A DNA stretch of 64,000 nt from Cerina sp048266425 (GTDB taxonomy: Bacteria > Bacteroidota > Bacteroidia > Flavobacteriales > Flavobacteriaceae). Location of the stretch: assembly GCA_048266425.1 (NCBI GenBank), contig JBLWZN010000004.1, positions 82,857 to 146,856 on the forward strand, in the 5' to 3' direction. The notes under the pieces were generated by a model. The model saw nothing but the letters and a program-made list of their open reading frames with translations, was not told the DNA's origin and did no database searches. Position 1 is the stretch's first letter, and each line of letters begins with the position of its first letter. Shown piece by piece: positions 7,932 through 17,051 of this stretch. The position numbers and the translations under genes were made by a program.

Positions 7932-9398
7932 ATGACACGAGTTTTAATCATTTTAACTGCATTCATTTTCACCCTGAACTTGTATTCCCAAGAACTATAT
8001 ATAGGTACATCCGAGGTAGATATTACGCCAAAGTTGCCAGTGGCCCTGGGGGGGCAATTTCATCTACGAATAGCCAATGAGATAAGTACCCCGCTCACTG
8101 CCAATATTATTGCATTGGAATCCAGGAATGGTAAGAACAGTCTGGATATGGCCATTTTTGTGTCCTGTGATCTGGTAGGTATTCCCAATCAAGTGTGGAA
8201 TATGGTGAGACAAGAAGTGAAAAAAAGAATTCCTGGATTTAGTGTGGATAAGATCGTCATTAATGCGACACACTCCCACACAACCCCTGTTTTAAATGAT
8301 ACCTCTGATAAGGCCCCGTTTATTTATAAGATACCGGAAAAAGGGGTTACCCAGGTAGCGGAATATAGATTGTTTTTGGTCGGCAAAATTGCAACGGGCA
8401 TTATAACCGCCTGGGAAAAAAGGGTAGAAGGCAAAATGTCATGGGGTCAACGACGGGCAGCGATACCTTACAACCGACGAGTGGTATATAAAGATGGAGA
8501 GGCGGTGATGTATGGAACTTCGGATACGCCTAAATTTAATAATATCGAGGGATATGAGGATCACGATGTGCATTCCTTGTTTTTTTGGAATAGTTCCGAT
8601 AAGTTATTGGGAATGGCCATCGAAGTAGCCTGTCCAGCGCAGGAAGTGGAAGGAGATACAAGGATAGATGCAGATTACTGGCACCCGGTACGAGAAAAGC
8701 TGAAAAAGCGGTTTGGTGATGGTGTGATTATTGCCGGGTTGATCGGTGCGGCCGGAGATCAGTCCCCGCACCCAATTTATCGCAAAAAGGCCCTCGAAAG
8801 AATGCGAGAATTAAGCAACACCAGTCGGATGGAAGACATAGCACAACGAATTGAGGAGGCGGTAGTGTGGACATACAATGCGGTAGAAGGGGATAAACAT
8901 GAAGACGTGGTATTAGAACATGAAGTTCGAAGTATAGAATTGCCAATGCGAATAATTACAGTGGATGAATACCTAGAATCGATGCGTATATCTAACGAAG
9001 CGGCCGATCAAATTGCTAAAGATCCAGCTATGGCCGATAAGGTGAATACCCGTATGACCTGGTATGGCGATATCGTGAAGCGGTACGAAGCGCAGAAAAA
9101 GAATCCCAATCCTCAGTATGATACAGAGATTCATGTGATCCGTCTAGGAGATATCGTGGTGTGTACCAACCAATTTGAACTCTTCACGGACTATGGAATT
9201 CAAATGCAATCCAGAAGCAAGGCCCTCCAAACCATAGTGGTCCAACTGGCTGGCCCCGGCACCTATTTGCCCACTTCCAAAGCAGTTAGAGGCGGTGGCT
9301 ACAGTGCAGTGTGCCAGAGCAATGCAGTGGGTCCAGATGGTGGGGCTATTTTAGTGGAAGAGACCTTGAAGCTGATCAACAGGATGTGGGAAGAATAA
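7932..9398 (+). CDS. Secreted neutral/alkaline ceramidase-like protein
   Basis: This 488-residue protein has a signal peptide (VLIILTAFIFTLNLYSQ). It starts with YIGTSEVDITPKLPVALGGQ, the characteristic N-terminus of the neutral ceramidase-like superfamily. NATHSHTTPV at about residues 113-122 supplies the zinc-binding histidines, and GAAGDQSPH at about 275-283 is the second conserved block. It probably hydrolyses an amide or ester in the periplasm or outside the cell. In Bacteroidota many such proteins lie in sugar-degradation loci and their true substrates are unknown. It is followed after 158 nt by the PVC-type lipoprotein on the same strand. Confidence 0.8.
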   Translation: MTRVLIILTAFIFTLNLYSQELYIGTSEVDITPKLPVALGGQFHLRIANEISTPLTANIIALESRNGKNSLDMAIFVSCDLVGIPNQVWNMVRQEVKKRIPGFSVDKIVINATHSHTTPVLNDTSDKAPFIYKIPEKGVTQVAEYRLFLVGKIATGIITAWEKRVEGKMSWGQRRAAIPYNRRVVYKDGEAVMYGTSDTPKFNNIEGYEDHDVHSLFFWNSSDKLLGMAIEVACPAQEVEGDTRIDADYWHPVREKLKKRFGDGVIIAGLIGAAGDQSPHPIYRKKALERMRELSNTSRMEDIAQRIEEAVVWTYNAVEGDKHEDVVLEHEVRSIELPMRIITVDEYLESMRISNEAADQIAKDPAMADKVNTRMTWYGDIVKRYEAQKKNPNPQYDTEIHVIRLGDIVVCTNQFELFTDYGIQMQSRSKALQTIVVQLAGPGTYLPTSKAVRGGGYSAVCQSNAVGPDGGAILVEETLKLINRMWEE

Positions 9399-9556
9399 GT
9401 TTATAAAGGGTTAATTTGATATTAGGTTTTTCTGAAAAGATCAAGTCAACCAAATTCACGTGCAGAAATTTCCCCCATTGGTGTGGGATTAGGGAGGTGG
9501 AACTGACGAATTTATAGGTTTCCAAAAAATACGAAAAATAAAAAGACCCTAAATAA

Positions 9557-12500
9557 ATGAACTGCACATACATAAATACCACCTTTATTCTTTGTACTGG
9601 AATACTATTGATATCCTGTAATCAAACCAAGATAGAGTACTACAAAGGTGCCGTACCACCCAAGGATGGAGCAGCAACCTATGAGGTAGCCGAAGGATTT
9701 AAAGCGGAACTCGTTGCGAGCGAGCCGTTGATATCCGATCCAGTCGATATGGCGGTCGATGAGAACGGATTGATGTATGTTGTAGAGATGTCCGGGTACC
9801 CAACCGACAATAGCCATACTGGCAAGATCAAAATATTGAAAGACAAAGACGGTGATGGGGTGATGGATGAAAGTATATTGTTCGCGGACCAACTGATGTT
9901 TCCCAATGGGGTAATGCCATGGAAGAAAGGTATCATGGTGACCGATGCGCCCCATGTGCTGTATCTGGAAGATTCCGATGGGGATGGTCATGCCGACGTA
10001 CGGGATACGATTTTAACCGGATTTTCTTTATCCAATCCCCATGTCAATGTGAATAATCCTATTTATGGATTGGACAATTGGATATACTTATCGCATTATG
10101 GCCGGATAGGTACCCGAAAATATGAAGATGAGTTTGGAGATCAAGGCGAAAAAATACGGTTTTGGGATGACCAAGACGGCCCCTCTTTACCCCAAAATGC
10201 AAATAGTAGGAATGTACGATTTAAGACGGATGGGAAAAGTCTGGAGATGTTATCAGAGAAAGGGCAGTTTGGCCACACCTTTGATGAATGGGGGCATCAT
10301 TTTCTCACCCACAACCAGAACCACATTTATGAGGAAGTGATCAATCCGCGCTATCTGCATCGCAATCCGGATGCGGTAATAAGTAAGGCCGCAGAAGATA
10401 TTTCAGATCATGGCAATTCAACAGAAGTTTTCCAAATCACGACACATCCGGATCGGCAACTATTTACACCGGTTGGATTGACGACCTCCAGCAGTGGGCT
10501 GACTTATTATACAGGTGGTTTATTCCCACCTCCCTATAATCGGGCCGTCACATTTGTGTGTGAATCGGTAAGCAATCTGGTCCATTCAGATCGACTCACT
10601 GACAACGGTGCTACCTTTAAGGCGAGTCGAATAGAAGCCGGAAAGGAATTTATGGCTTCAAAGGATTCCTGGGCACGCCCGGTGAATACATATATTGGTC
10701 CCGACGGCGCTTTGTATGTATTGGACTATTATCGCCGGATCATAGAACATCCGGAGTGGATGTCGGACGAGGCAATCGAAGCGGGTGATTTATATGATGG
10801 TCACAATATGGGTCGGATATACCGAATCAGTCCCAAAGGCACTCTCCCGGCAGAATGGACGAAAGGTCTCGATCTGGGTAAGAGTTCAAGCGAAGATTTG
10901 GTCAACTATCTAAGTAACACGAATCGATGGTGGCGAACCCATGCACAGCGATTGCTTGTCGATCGAAAAGATCGATCAATCGTATCTGTATTGAAAAAAG
11001 AAGTGCGTCAGGGAAAGAATGAATTGGGTCGTTTACATGCTCTTTGGACCCTCGAAGGAATGGGTGAATTGAAAATGGAAGATATCAAAGCCAGTTTAAG
11101 GGATCCATCCGCTGGTATCAGGGAAAATGCCATTCGATTGGCGGAACGCTATCTGGATGAAAACAAAGAATTGCAAGAAACACTATATGAAATGGCGGAT
11201 GATCCATTTGATAAGGTTCGTTTCCAATTGCTTAGTACTTTGGGAGATTTGGAAAACGATAAAGCGCAAACCATACGGGAAGAAATATTATTCCATGACA
11301 TAGGAGACGAATGGGTTCAATGGTCTGCATTGACAGCAAAAAGGCTGGATGTAGAAGGGTTGTTGCAAGAGACTATAAAACGAAGAAGCATCCGCCTTAG
11401 TTCAGGGGACGATGAGGAGACGCTTGAAAAGTATAACGCATTCATAAGCCGTTTGACCGAGGTGTTGGGGGCCAGTAATGAGGATAAGCGAATAGTGTCA
11501 TTGCTCAGAAAAGGAATGGCTGTCAAGTCAAACGATCCTAAGGTACTTCAGTCGGCCATACTTAAAGGACTGGCCGTTGGAATTCGTCGGAATAAGGATA
11601 GAAATCGGATTTTGGCCAATGAGGTTCCAGGATTGATCAATGCCTTTTTTGAGCAACCTTCGGATAAAATCCGGGGCTATACCCAAAAGATATTAAAGGA
11701 AGTAAATGTCCCTGCATTCCCTGTTATAGAACAATCGATGTCAAGAGCCATATCAAAAGCCCAGGACAAAAGCAAGTTGGCCAGTTATCGATCCCAGATG
11801 CTGAATTATTTGGTATTAGGCGATCCTTCCAAATACGAATCGGAAATCCAAGCTCTGATTGTTCCTTCGGAAGATCCGGCTGTCCAAATAGCAGCTTTGG
11901 AGGTGTACGAAAAGATACCAGGAACTGGGGTATCGGCTTATGTGTTGAAGCATTGGGATAAAATGACGCCCAGGGTGCGGGATGCAGCCCTGAACACCTT
12001 TATGAGTGAAAATGATCGTGTCGTACTGTTGCTGAATGCACTGGAAAAAGGTGATATCCCAAAGTCGGAGCTAGGATGGTCCCGTATCGTCAATCTAAAC
12101 CAACACCATGATGATGCACTCAGAAAACGGGCTCGGACCTATCTGGCAGAAGACAAGATAGGAGATGTAATAGCCAGCTATCAATCCTCATTGACTATAC
12201 CAGGAGATAAGGAAAAAGGCTTGGAGGTTTACAAAACCCATTGTGCTATTTGTCATCAGGTACGAGGTGGGTTGGGTGTTAATTATGGGCCGGATTTGGG
12301 AACGGTACACAATTGGGAGTCCAAGGCTTTGTTGGCGAATATATTGGATCCGGGAATGTCTATTGCACCAGGGTATGATTTGTGGGAGATCGAAATGAAC
12401 AATGGGGATAAGATGCAAGGGGTGATCATCAGTGAGACCTCAAATGCAATCGAACTAAGTACAGGGCCGAATTCGAAAAAAACGATCAATCGGCAAGAAA

Positions 12501-12634
12501 TAAAGAATTTACAATCCATTCCGGGTATGTCTATGATGCCGGGATTTGGTGGGGTGTTGAATAAGGAAGAAATCGCTGATTTAATTGCTTTTTTAAGGAG
12601 CAGTGAAAGGATAGCGCATTTAAATAAGGAATAA
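9557..12634 (+). CDS. PVC-type heme-binding CxxCH lipoprotein (propeller, HEAT repeats, cytochrome c)
   Basis: This is a giant 1025-residue protein with a lipoprotein signal (GILLISC, Cys21). Residues about 40-430 form a sugar-dehydrogenase-like beta-propeller (FKAELVASEPLISDPVDMAV, EMSGYPTDN, DGDGHADV). Residues about 440-860 are helical HEAT-like repeats. A C-terminal cytochrome c domain has CAICH at 896-900, with the likely axial Met in MSMMPGFGG near 990. The layout equals the membrane-bound dehydrogenase family first seen in Planctomycetes. It probably oxidises a sugar or polyol and passes electrons to the respiratory chain. The substrate is unknown; the ceramidase-like, ThuA and sugar-isomerase neighbours support a carbohydrate role. 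Confidence 0.85.
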   Translation: MNCTYINTTFILCTGILLISCNQTKIEYYKGAVPPKDGAATYEVAEGFKAELVASEPLISDPVDMAVDENGLMYVVEMSGYPTDNSHTGKIKILKDKDGDGVMDESILFADQLMFPNGVMPWKKGIMVTDAPHVLYLEDSDGDGHADVRDTILTGFSLSNPHVNVNNPIYGLDNWIYLSHYGRIGTRKYEDEFGDQGEKIRFWDDQDGPSLPQNANSRNVRFKTDGKSLEMLSEKGQFGHTFDEWGHHFLTHNQNHIYEEVINPRYLHRNPDAVISKAAEDISDHGNSTEVFQITTHPDRQLFTPVGLTTSSSGLTYYTGGLFPPPYNRAVTFVCESVSNLVHSDRLTDNGATFKASRIEAGKEFMASKDSWARPVNTYIGPDGALYVLDYYRRIIEHPEWMSDEAIEAGDLYDGHNMGRIYRISPKGTLPAEWTKGLDLGKSSSEDLVNYLSNTNRWWRTHAQRLLVDRKDRSIVSVLKKEVRQGKNELGRLHALWTLEGMGELKMEDIKASLRDPSAGIRENAIRLAERYLDENKELQETLYEMADDPFDKVRFQLLSTLGDLENDKAQTIREEILFHDIGDEWVQWSALTAKRLDVEGLLQETIKRRSIRLSSGDDEETLEKYNAFISRLTEVLGASNEDKRIVSLLRKGMAVKSNDPKVLQSAILKGLAVGIRRNKDRNRILANEVPGLINAFFEQPSDKIRGYTQKILKEVNVPAFPVIEQSMSRAISKAQDKSKLASYRSQMLNYLVLGDPSKYESEIQALIVPSEDPAVQIAALEVYEKIPGTGVSAYVLKHWDKMTPRVRDAALNTFMSENDRVVLLLNALEKGDIPKSELGWSRIVNLNQHHDDALRKRARTYLAEDKIGDVIASYQSSLTIPGDKEKGLEVYKTHCAICHQVRGGLGVNYGPDLGTVHNWESKALLANILDPGMSIAPGYDLWEIEMNNGDKMQGVIISETSNAIELSTGPNSKKTINRQEIKNLQSIPGMSMMPGFGGVLNKEEIADLIAFLRSSERIAHLNKE

Positions 12635-12635
12635 T

Positions 12636-12917
12636 ATGAACCGTTAAGACCTTTTAAGAAATGCGCTACTAGGCGGAGCCGACATGACAATGTATACAGG
12701 CCGGGCTTTATCCAACCATTCGAAGCATTTTGTCCCATCGAAAACCAATGCTCCATTTAACAGGAAATTTTCACCGGACTTCAATATATTTAATGAAGGA
12801 GATGGAGCTAGTCTGGAAGAGCAGATCGAATGGGGTTATGAGCAGGGATTTAGTGCATGGGAGAGTTTCTGGATCTCGGTCGATTTGGCAAGATGCCTCA
12901 CAGAAAGGGAGTTTTAA
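12636..12917 (+). pseudogene. N-terminal remnant of a TIM-barrel sugar isomerase (hydroxypyruvate isomerase-like)
   Basis: A frame starting at ATG 12636 reads MNR, then an in-frame TAA, then DLLRNALLGGADM. That resembles a Tat-type secretion signal interrupted by a nonsense change. After it come FNRKFSPDFNIFNEGDGASL and EEQIEWGYEQGFSAWES. This fits the opening of the xylose-isomerase-like TIM-barrel family (compare KYAPHFGMF...QIKFMADQGFTAxED). The frame then degenerates and stops at 12917. The catalytic part is absent. The start is 1 nt after the cytochrome lipoprotein stop, so it was once part of that operon. Confidence 0.6.
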
Positions 12918-13020
12918 TCGGGAATTATATTTTAAGAATAAACTGTGCATCATAAATGAAAAATTTACGAAATTTATAGAGCAATTCATTTGTGCCCTGG
13001 ATAAGTAATTGGCATTTTGT

Positions 13021-13182
13021 AACTTTTCTAGTAAACAACGTGATACCGTTGCACCTTTTTCAAACCGTTCACCATCACCGGCTTTTACCTACAGCGGTAT
13101 GCATGATTATTTCGATGAAACCTTTCTCAAGGCGATGGACCCTGGTCAAGGAAATTTCAGGACAGTAGTTGGAAACCAATAA
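13021..13182 (+). pseudogene. Unassigned C-terminal coding fragment
   Basis: A frame ending at TAA 13180-13182 reads TYSGMHDYFDETFLKAMDPG then QGNFRTVVGNQ and looks like genuine protein. It has no start codon and I could not place it in a family. It lies 9 nt upstream of the DinB gene. It may be the tail of a gene whose front was lost together with the isomerase at 12,636. Confidence 0.3.
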
Positions 13183-13191
13183 AATAATATC

Positions 13192-13716
13192 ATGGACAAA
13201 GCAACCTCAAAAAAATTGGACATTATCATCCCTGCATACCGGATGCATTCGCAAAGTTTTAAAAATGCCCTGGATGGTATTTCGGAAGAAGCCGCGTTGA
13301 AACGCATCGAAAATAATACAAACCATGTGGTATGGATGACGGGCAACCTGGTCAATTGCCGATATTGGGTAGGATCCTTGTTGGGCATAGCGGATAAAGA
13401 TCCATACGAAGACTTGTTCAAAGAAGCCAGGACGTTGGATGTAAGCCTTGACTATCCCACACTGGAAGCATTAAAGAAAAGTTTCGCGACCATTTCACCA
13501 AAAGTGTACCAAAAATTGCTAACGGCAACCGACGGCCAATTAGATCGACCCTTTTCATTTGGTATGAACATCCCGTTCGTCCCGGAAAATGTCCTGAACA
13601 TGATCGGTATGTGCATCGGTAGGGAAGATTATCTCTTGGGGCAAATAGGCCTGATGCGAAAGTTGCTCGGCCTAAAGGGAATGGCCTACGATATCGATGA
13701 AAATTTGAAGTTTTGA
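13192..13716 (+). CDS. DinB-family protein
   Basis: This 174-residue all-helical protein opens with a helix (RMHSQSFKNALDGISEEAAL), then NNTNHVVWMTGNLVNCRYWV and a late GREDYLLGQIGLM. This is the DinB/YfiT-like four-helix metal-binding layout, with conserved histidines or their replacements at helix starts. The usual first His is N-N-H here, while the late HxxxH is replaced by RED..Q, so metal binding is uncertain. Members act as thiol transferases (bacillithiol, mycothiol) or have unknown roles. It probably forms a unit with the VOC gene 57 nt downstream. Confidence 0.65.
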   Translation: MDKATSKKLDIIIPAYRMHSQSFKNALDGISEEAALKRIENNTNHVVWMTGNLVNCRYWVGSLLGIADKDPYEDLFKEARTLDVSLDYPTLEALKKSFATISPKVYQKLLTATDGQLDRPFSFGMNIPFVPENVLNMIGMCIGREDYLLGQIGLMRKLLGLKGMAYDIDENLKF

Positions 13717-13772
13717 GGCTTGAGAAAGGCTAAAAAACTTGTTGGGATTTATTAATCAAAAAAAATAGAATT

Positions 13773-14207
13773 ATGGCAACAGTAAATGCTTATTTGACTT
13801 TTGACGGAAACTGCGAGGCAGCTTTTAAATTTTACAGGTCCGCCTTCGGCGGAGAGTTTCTAGATCTCAGCCGATTTGGCGAGATGCCCCCACAGGAAGG
13901 GATGCCCGCCCTGTCAGAGGAGTTGAAAAATAGGATCATGCACGTAAGCCTGCCCATAAGCTCGGAAACCGTTTTGATGGGCAGCGACACCATGCCCGGC
14001 ATGAGCCCGAAATTGGCCGTAGGCAATAATTTTTCCATTTCCATAGGCGTAGGCTCCAAGGGAGAAGCCGATAAATTATGTGACGCCCTGTCGGCCGGGG
14101 GGAAAGTGACCATGCCTTTGGAGGTTACTTTTTGGGGCGCCTACTTTGGAATGTGGACCGATAAATTTGGCATAAACTGGATGGTCAACTATGATATGCC
14201 CAAGTAA
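13773..14207 (+). CDS. VOC family protein (PhnB/glyoxalase-like)
   Basis: This 144-residue protein matches the PhnB-like branch of the vicinal-oxygen-chelate fold. It begins ATVNAYLTFDGNCEAAFKFY, continues with a loop rich in Gly/Pro (MPPQEGMPALSEE), then IMHVSLPISSETVLMGSD and WGAYFGMWTDKFGINWMVNY at the end. The C-terminal WGxxFGxxxDxFGxxWM motif is diagnostic. The catalytic metal set is usually incomplete in this branch, and its function is unknown. Confidence 0.88.
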   Translation: MATVNAYLTFDGNCEAAFKFYRSAFGGEFLDLSRFGEMPPQEGMPALSEELKNRIMHVSLPISSETVLMGSDTMPGMSPKLAVGNNFSISIGVGSKGEADKLCDALSAGGKVTMPLEVTFWGAYFGMWTDKFGINWMVNYDMPK

Positions 14208-14338
14208 AGGTTTTTAGGAGCCAATATGGACGAGTGAAGAATGTGGAATTCTTCCTTTATAGATTGACCACAATATTTGCACAAACACAACAATTGGGCA
14301 TAATCCGAGAAAAGCACGCCGAAAGCACGCTGAAAACT

Positions 14339-14370
14339 AAAAAAGGCAGCTACATTTTCATGTAACTGCC
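14339..14370 (-). terminator. Intrinsic terminator after tRNA-Asn
   Basis: On the minus strand a hairpin is followed by six U residues. Arms GGCAG (14345-14349) and CTGCC (14366-14370) plus TACA (14351-14354) and TGTA (14361-14364) flank a mismatch and a 6-nt loop. The T-run corresponds to 14339-14344. It ends 11 nt after the tRNA 3' end. Confidence 0.8.
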
Positions 14371-14381
14371 TGATTTATTAG

Positions 14382-14455
14382 CTCCTCCTCTTGGGCTCGA
14401 ACCAAGGACCCTCTGATTAACAGTCAGATGCTCTAACCAGCTGAGCTAAGGAGGA
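14382..14455 (-). tRNA. tRNA-Asn (GUU)
   Basis: A 74-nt cloverleaf is read on the minus strand. The acceptor stem TCCTCCT pairs with AGGAGGA, followed by discriminator G at 14382. The D-arm contains AGCTCAGCTGGTTAGAGC. The anticodon stem TCTGA/TCAGA holds loop CTGTTAA with anticodon GTT. The T-arm is CTTGG-TTCGAGC-CCAAG. The CCA end is not encoded. The consensus promoter and intrinsic terminator around it make it a single-gene unit. Confidence 0.97.
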
Positions 14456-14487
14456 ATATTGCTTTGCTTCTATCAGCTAAGCGGGTG

Positions 14488-14518
14488 CAAATATAAATGT
14501 TTTTTCAAATATCCCAAA
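14488..14518 (-). promoter_or_regulatory. Consensus Bacteroidota promoter of tRNA-Asn
   Basis: On the minus strand TTTG (14518-14515) is separated by exactly 19 nt from TATATTTG (14495-14488). This is a perfect match to the Bacteroidota sigma-ABfr consensus TTTG-N19-TAnnTTTG. The box ends 32 nt before the tRNA 5' end, leaving room for a short processed leader. Confidence 0.85.
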
Positions 14519-14708
14519 CCGTTGTACTCTATTTTAAGCAAAATATTGCCCAGAGATAATTACATTCTTTGGATAACCCGGCTTTTGGCCAGACCCCTAG
14601 CGCTCAGCGCCAATAAAAAAGGTCACATTTATTTACGCGATCGGATGCGTCTTCCTTGATAGGATTTACCAAATTAGCGCTATGATTATGATAACAATTG
14701 AGCCCCGG

Positions 14709-16064
14709 TTACTTGGTTATCCATTTATAAAAATCATTGCCGTTTGCGAACAACAATAGAGCGATCAACAGTAAAAAACCGACCATCTGTGCATATTCCA
14801 AAAATTTGTCGCTGGGCTTGCGGCCCGTGATGATTTCATACAGTAGGAACATGACATGGCCACCATCCAAGGCAGGGATGGGCAAGATATTCATAAAGGC
14901 CAAAATTATGGAAATAAGGGCGGTAGTGGCCCAAAATTGAGTCCAGTCCCAAGTGTCAGGAAACATGCTGCCAATTGCTGCAAATCCTCCTACTTCCTTA
15001 TAAGCACCGGTATCGGGATTGAAAATTTTCTTCATTCCCTTTATATAATCCGTTAAGGTCTTTACCCCCTTTTCCCAACCTGCAGGGATAGATTCCAAGA
15101 AAGTATAGCTCTTCGTTTTCACCGAAAAGGCCCCGGTTTCAGCCAAAGCTTCCATGGTATATCCCAATGCAATACCTATTTTGGCATCGTTGGTTACCTT
15201 AACATCCAAGTCCGCGATACTACCATCCTGCCTTTTTACTTTCATAGAAACGGTCTTTCCCTTGTATTTCTCCAACAACGGTGTTGCTTCATCAAGATAA
15301 GTGGCTTTCTCCCCGTTAATGGAAATGAGTTGGTCGTTTTTCCGAAAATCCACTCCTGTATTGGGGGATCCCTTGGATACCTCTTGGATAATAAAAGGTC
15401 TTCTAAAACTGATAAACCTTATTTTATCCTTATCCTCGGCCGATATGGTTGCAATAAAATCAACGGGGATCTTCTCGGTAAAAGTCCTGCCATCCCTAGA
15501 AATAGTCATTTCTTCCCCATAAACGATCTCGGGAAGAATTCTGTCCAATGATTCGACCTTATGCCCGTCCACGGCAAGAATCTTATCGCCGGTTTGGATC
15601 CCTAATTTGTCCCCAAGACTTTTTTCGGTCACCCAGATGCCATCCTTTAAGCTGTCTGCAGGAATATATTGTTCCCCATAAGTAAATACCAAGCCGATAA
15701 AAATTATAACCGCAAGAATAAAATTGACCGTAACCCCGCCCAACATAATGATAAGCCGTTGCCATGCCGGCTTACTTCGAAATTCCCACGGTTTAGGCTC
15801 CTCCTTCATGGCTTCAGTATCCATGCTCTCATCGATCATCCCGGAGATTTTTACATAACCGCCCAATGGGAGCCAGCCGATTCCGTATTCTGTCTCACCT
15901 ATTTTTTTCTTAAAAAGGGAAAATTTAACATCGAAAAACAAGTAGAACTTCTCTACCCTGGTCTTAAATATTTTGGCAGGAATATAATGCCCCAGCTCAT
16001 GTAGAATAATTAGAAGCGAAAGGCTTAAAAAAAACTGTATGGTCTTTATCAATAATGGATCCAT
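14709..16064 (-). CDS. rseP: RseP-type site-2 zinc metalloprotease
   Basis: This 451-residue inner-membrane protease has HELGH at residues 22-26 (zinc ligands and catalytic Glu). A second motif, NILPIPALDGGH near residue 395, supplies the Asp ligand. PDZ domains lie between them (about 125-290). It cleaves membrane-embedded substrates, classically anti-sigma factors or signal-peptide remnants. The loop SMDTEAMKEEPKPWEFRSKP fits the long cytoplasmic insert seen in Bacteroidota members. A TACTTTTG box on the minus strand (16097-16090) lies 25 nt before the start. The gene is divergent from the SCO gene. Confidence 0.95.
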   Translation of the reverse strand: MDPLLIKTIQFFLSLSLLIILHELGHYIPAKIFKTRVEKFYLFFDVKFSLFKKKIGETEYGIGWLPLGGYVKISGMIDESMDTEAMKEEPKPWEFRSKPAWQRLIIMLGGVTVNFILAVIIFIGLVFTYGEQYIPADSLKDGIWVTEKSLGDKLGIQTGDKILAVDGHKVESLDRILPEIVYGEEMTISRDGRTFTEKIPVDFIATISAEDKDKIRFISFRRPFIIQEVSKGSPNTGVDFRKNDQLISINGEKATYLDEATPLLEKYKGKTVSMKVKRQDGSIADLDVKVTNDAKIGIALGYTMEALAETGAFSVKTKSYTFLESIPAGWEKGVKTLTDYIKGMKKIFNPDTGAYKEVGGFAAIGSMFPDTWDWTQFWATTALISIILAFMNILPIPALDGGHVMFLLYEIITGRKPSDKFLEYAQMVGFLLLIALLLFANGNDFYKWITK

Positions 16065-16181
16065 CTATGTATTTTAATTTTTGAACGCACAAAAGTACAC
16101 TTTTACAGGGTCTAAAAAAAAGCGGCTGGATTTGGCTTTAACTTTTTAAGAAACTTTTGGGACCAAAGTGTGTGCCATTTC

Positions 16182-16212
16182 TTGAAGACTTGACTTTCCT
16201 GCCTTACCTTTA
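16182..16212 (+). promoter_or_regulatory. Promoter of the SCO1-like gene
   Basis: TTG (16182-16184), a 20-nt spacer and TACCTTTA (16205-16212; one mismatch to TAnnTTTG) precede the ATG at 16222 by only 9 nt. The transcript would therefore have a leader of only a few nucleotides. Confidence 0.55.
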
Positions 16213-16221
16213 CCCAAAAAA

Positions 16222-16896
16222 ATGCGCACTTTCTTTGCCAAATACAAACTTTTTTTTCTTGTATTCCTCGGAGTGTCGGCATGTATCCTGTATTTGTTTT
16301 ACAATGCCCTAAAACCCCCCAAGACCTTGCCCGTTTATCAGCCGTCCATGGTAAATGAGGAATTGGTAGAACCGGACCTTCAGTACATAAAAAAGTATCA
16401 TACTATAGCTGACTTTTCCTTGACGAACCAAAACGGGAAAACCATTACCCAAGAGGATTATAAAGACAAAATTTATATTGCCGATTTTTTCTTTACCACC
16501 TGTCCGACCATCTGTCCCATTATGACCAAAAATATGGTCGAAATCCAAAATAAAATCCTAAATGAGGATGATGTAATGCTTTTGTCCCACACGGTGACTC
16601 CAGAATTCGATTCTGTGCCCCAACTTAAAAAATACGCTCTGGAAAAAGGGGTGGTGGACCAAAAATGGAATTTGGTCACGGGTCCTAAAAAGGAAATCTA
16701 TGATCTGGCACGTAAATCCTATATGGCCGTTAAGACGGATGGGGATGGTGGGCCTTATGATATGATCCATACGGAAAACTTTGTGTTGGTAGATAAAAAC
16801 CGACGTATCCGTGGCTTTTATGATGGCACAAAAGAAGAAGATATCCAAAAATTAATCAAAGATCTAGAATTCCTTCGGGCTTCGTATCTAAAATGA
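16222..16896 (+). CDS. SCO1/SenC family copper chaperone
   Basis: This 224-residue protein is anchored by an N-terminal membrane helix (LFFLVFLGVSACILYLFY). Its thioredoxin-like domain carries the copper-binding CPTIC motif (Cys94, Cys98) and the partner histidine in DMIHTENF (His183). These are the three residues needed for Cu(I)/Cu(II) binding. It probably delivers copper to the CuA site of cytochrome oxidase, or keeps its cysteines reduced, on the periplasmic side. The ATG is only 9 nt past the promoter box. Confidence 0.93.
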   Translation: MRTFFAKYKLFFLVFLGVSACILYLFYNALKPPKTLPVYQPSMVNEELVEPDLQYIKKYHTIADFSLTNQNGKTITQEDYKDKIYIADFFFTTCPTICPIMTKNMVEIQNKILNEDDVMLLSHTVTPEFDSVPQLKKYALEKGVVDQKWNLVTGPKKEIYDLARKSYMAVKTDGDGGPYDMIHTENFVLVDKNRRIRGFYDGTKEEDIQKLIKDLEFLRASYLK

Positions 16897-17012
16897 GCCG
16901 GGTGTCAAGTAACAACCATTTTTAGCGTCCCACCTACTAACTTTTTGGTCCAGAAACTTTAGTTGATGCTTGAAATTTTTAGGTTTTGCTGAAAACTTCA
17001 AGTTTTTTCCCT

Positions 17013-17020
17013 TACTTTTG
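17013..17020 (+). promoter_or_regulatory. Probable -7 element of the feo operon
   Basis: TACTTTTG is a perfect TAnnTTTG match, 31 nt upstream of the feoA start. The best upstream TTTG (16985-16988) is 24 nt away, longer than the usual 19-21 nt, so the -33 part is uncertain. Confidence 0.5.
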
Positions 17021-17051
17021 CCTTACTTATAATCAATCTAAATAAAGATTA

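Noticed and set aside
12283..12756. 157-codon minus-strand frame
   Set aside because: It is antisense to the cytochrome c domain and the isomerase remnant; composition fits a shadow frame.
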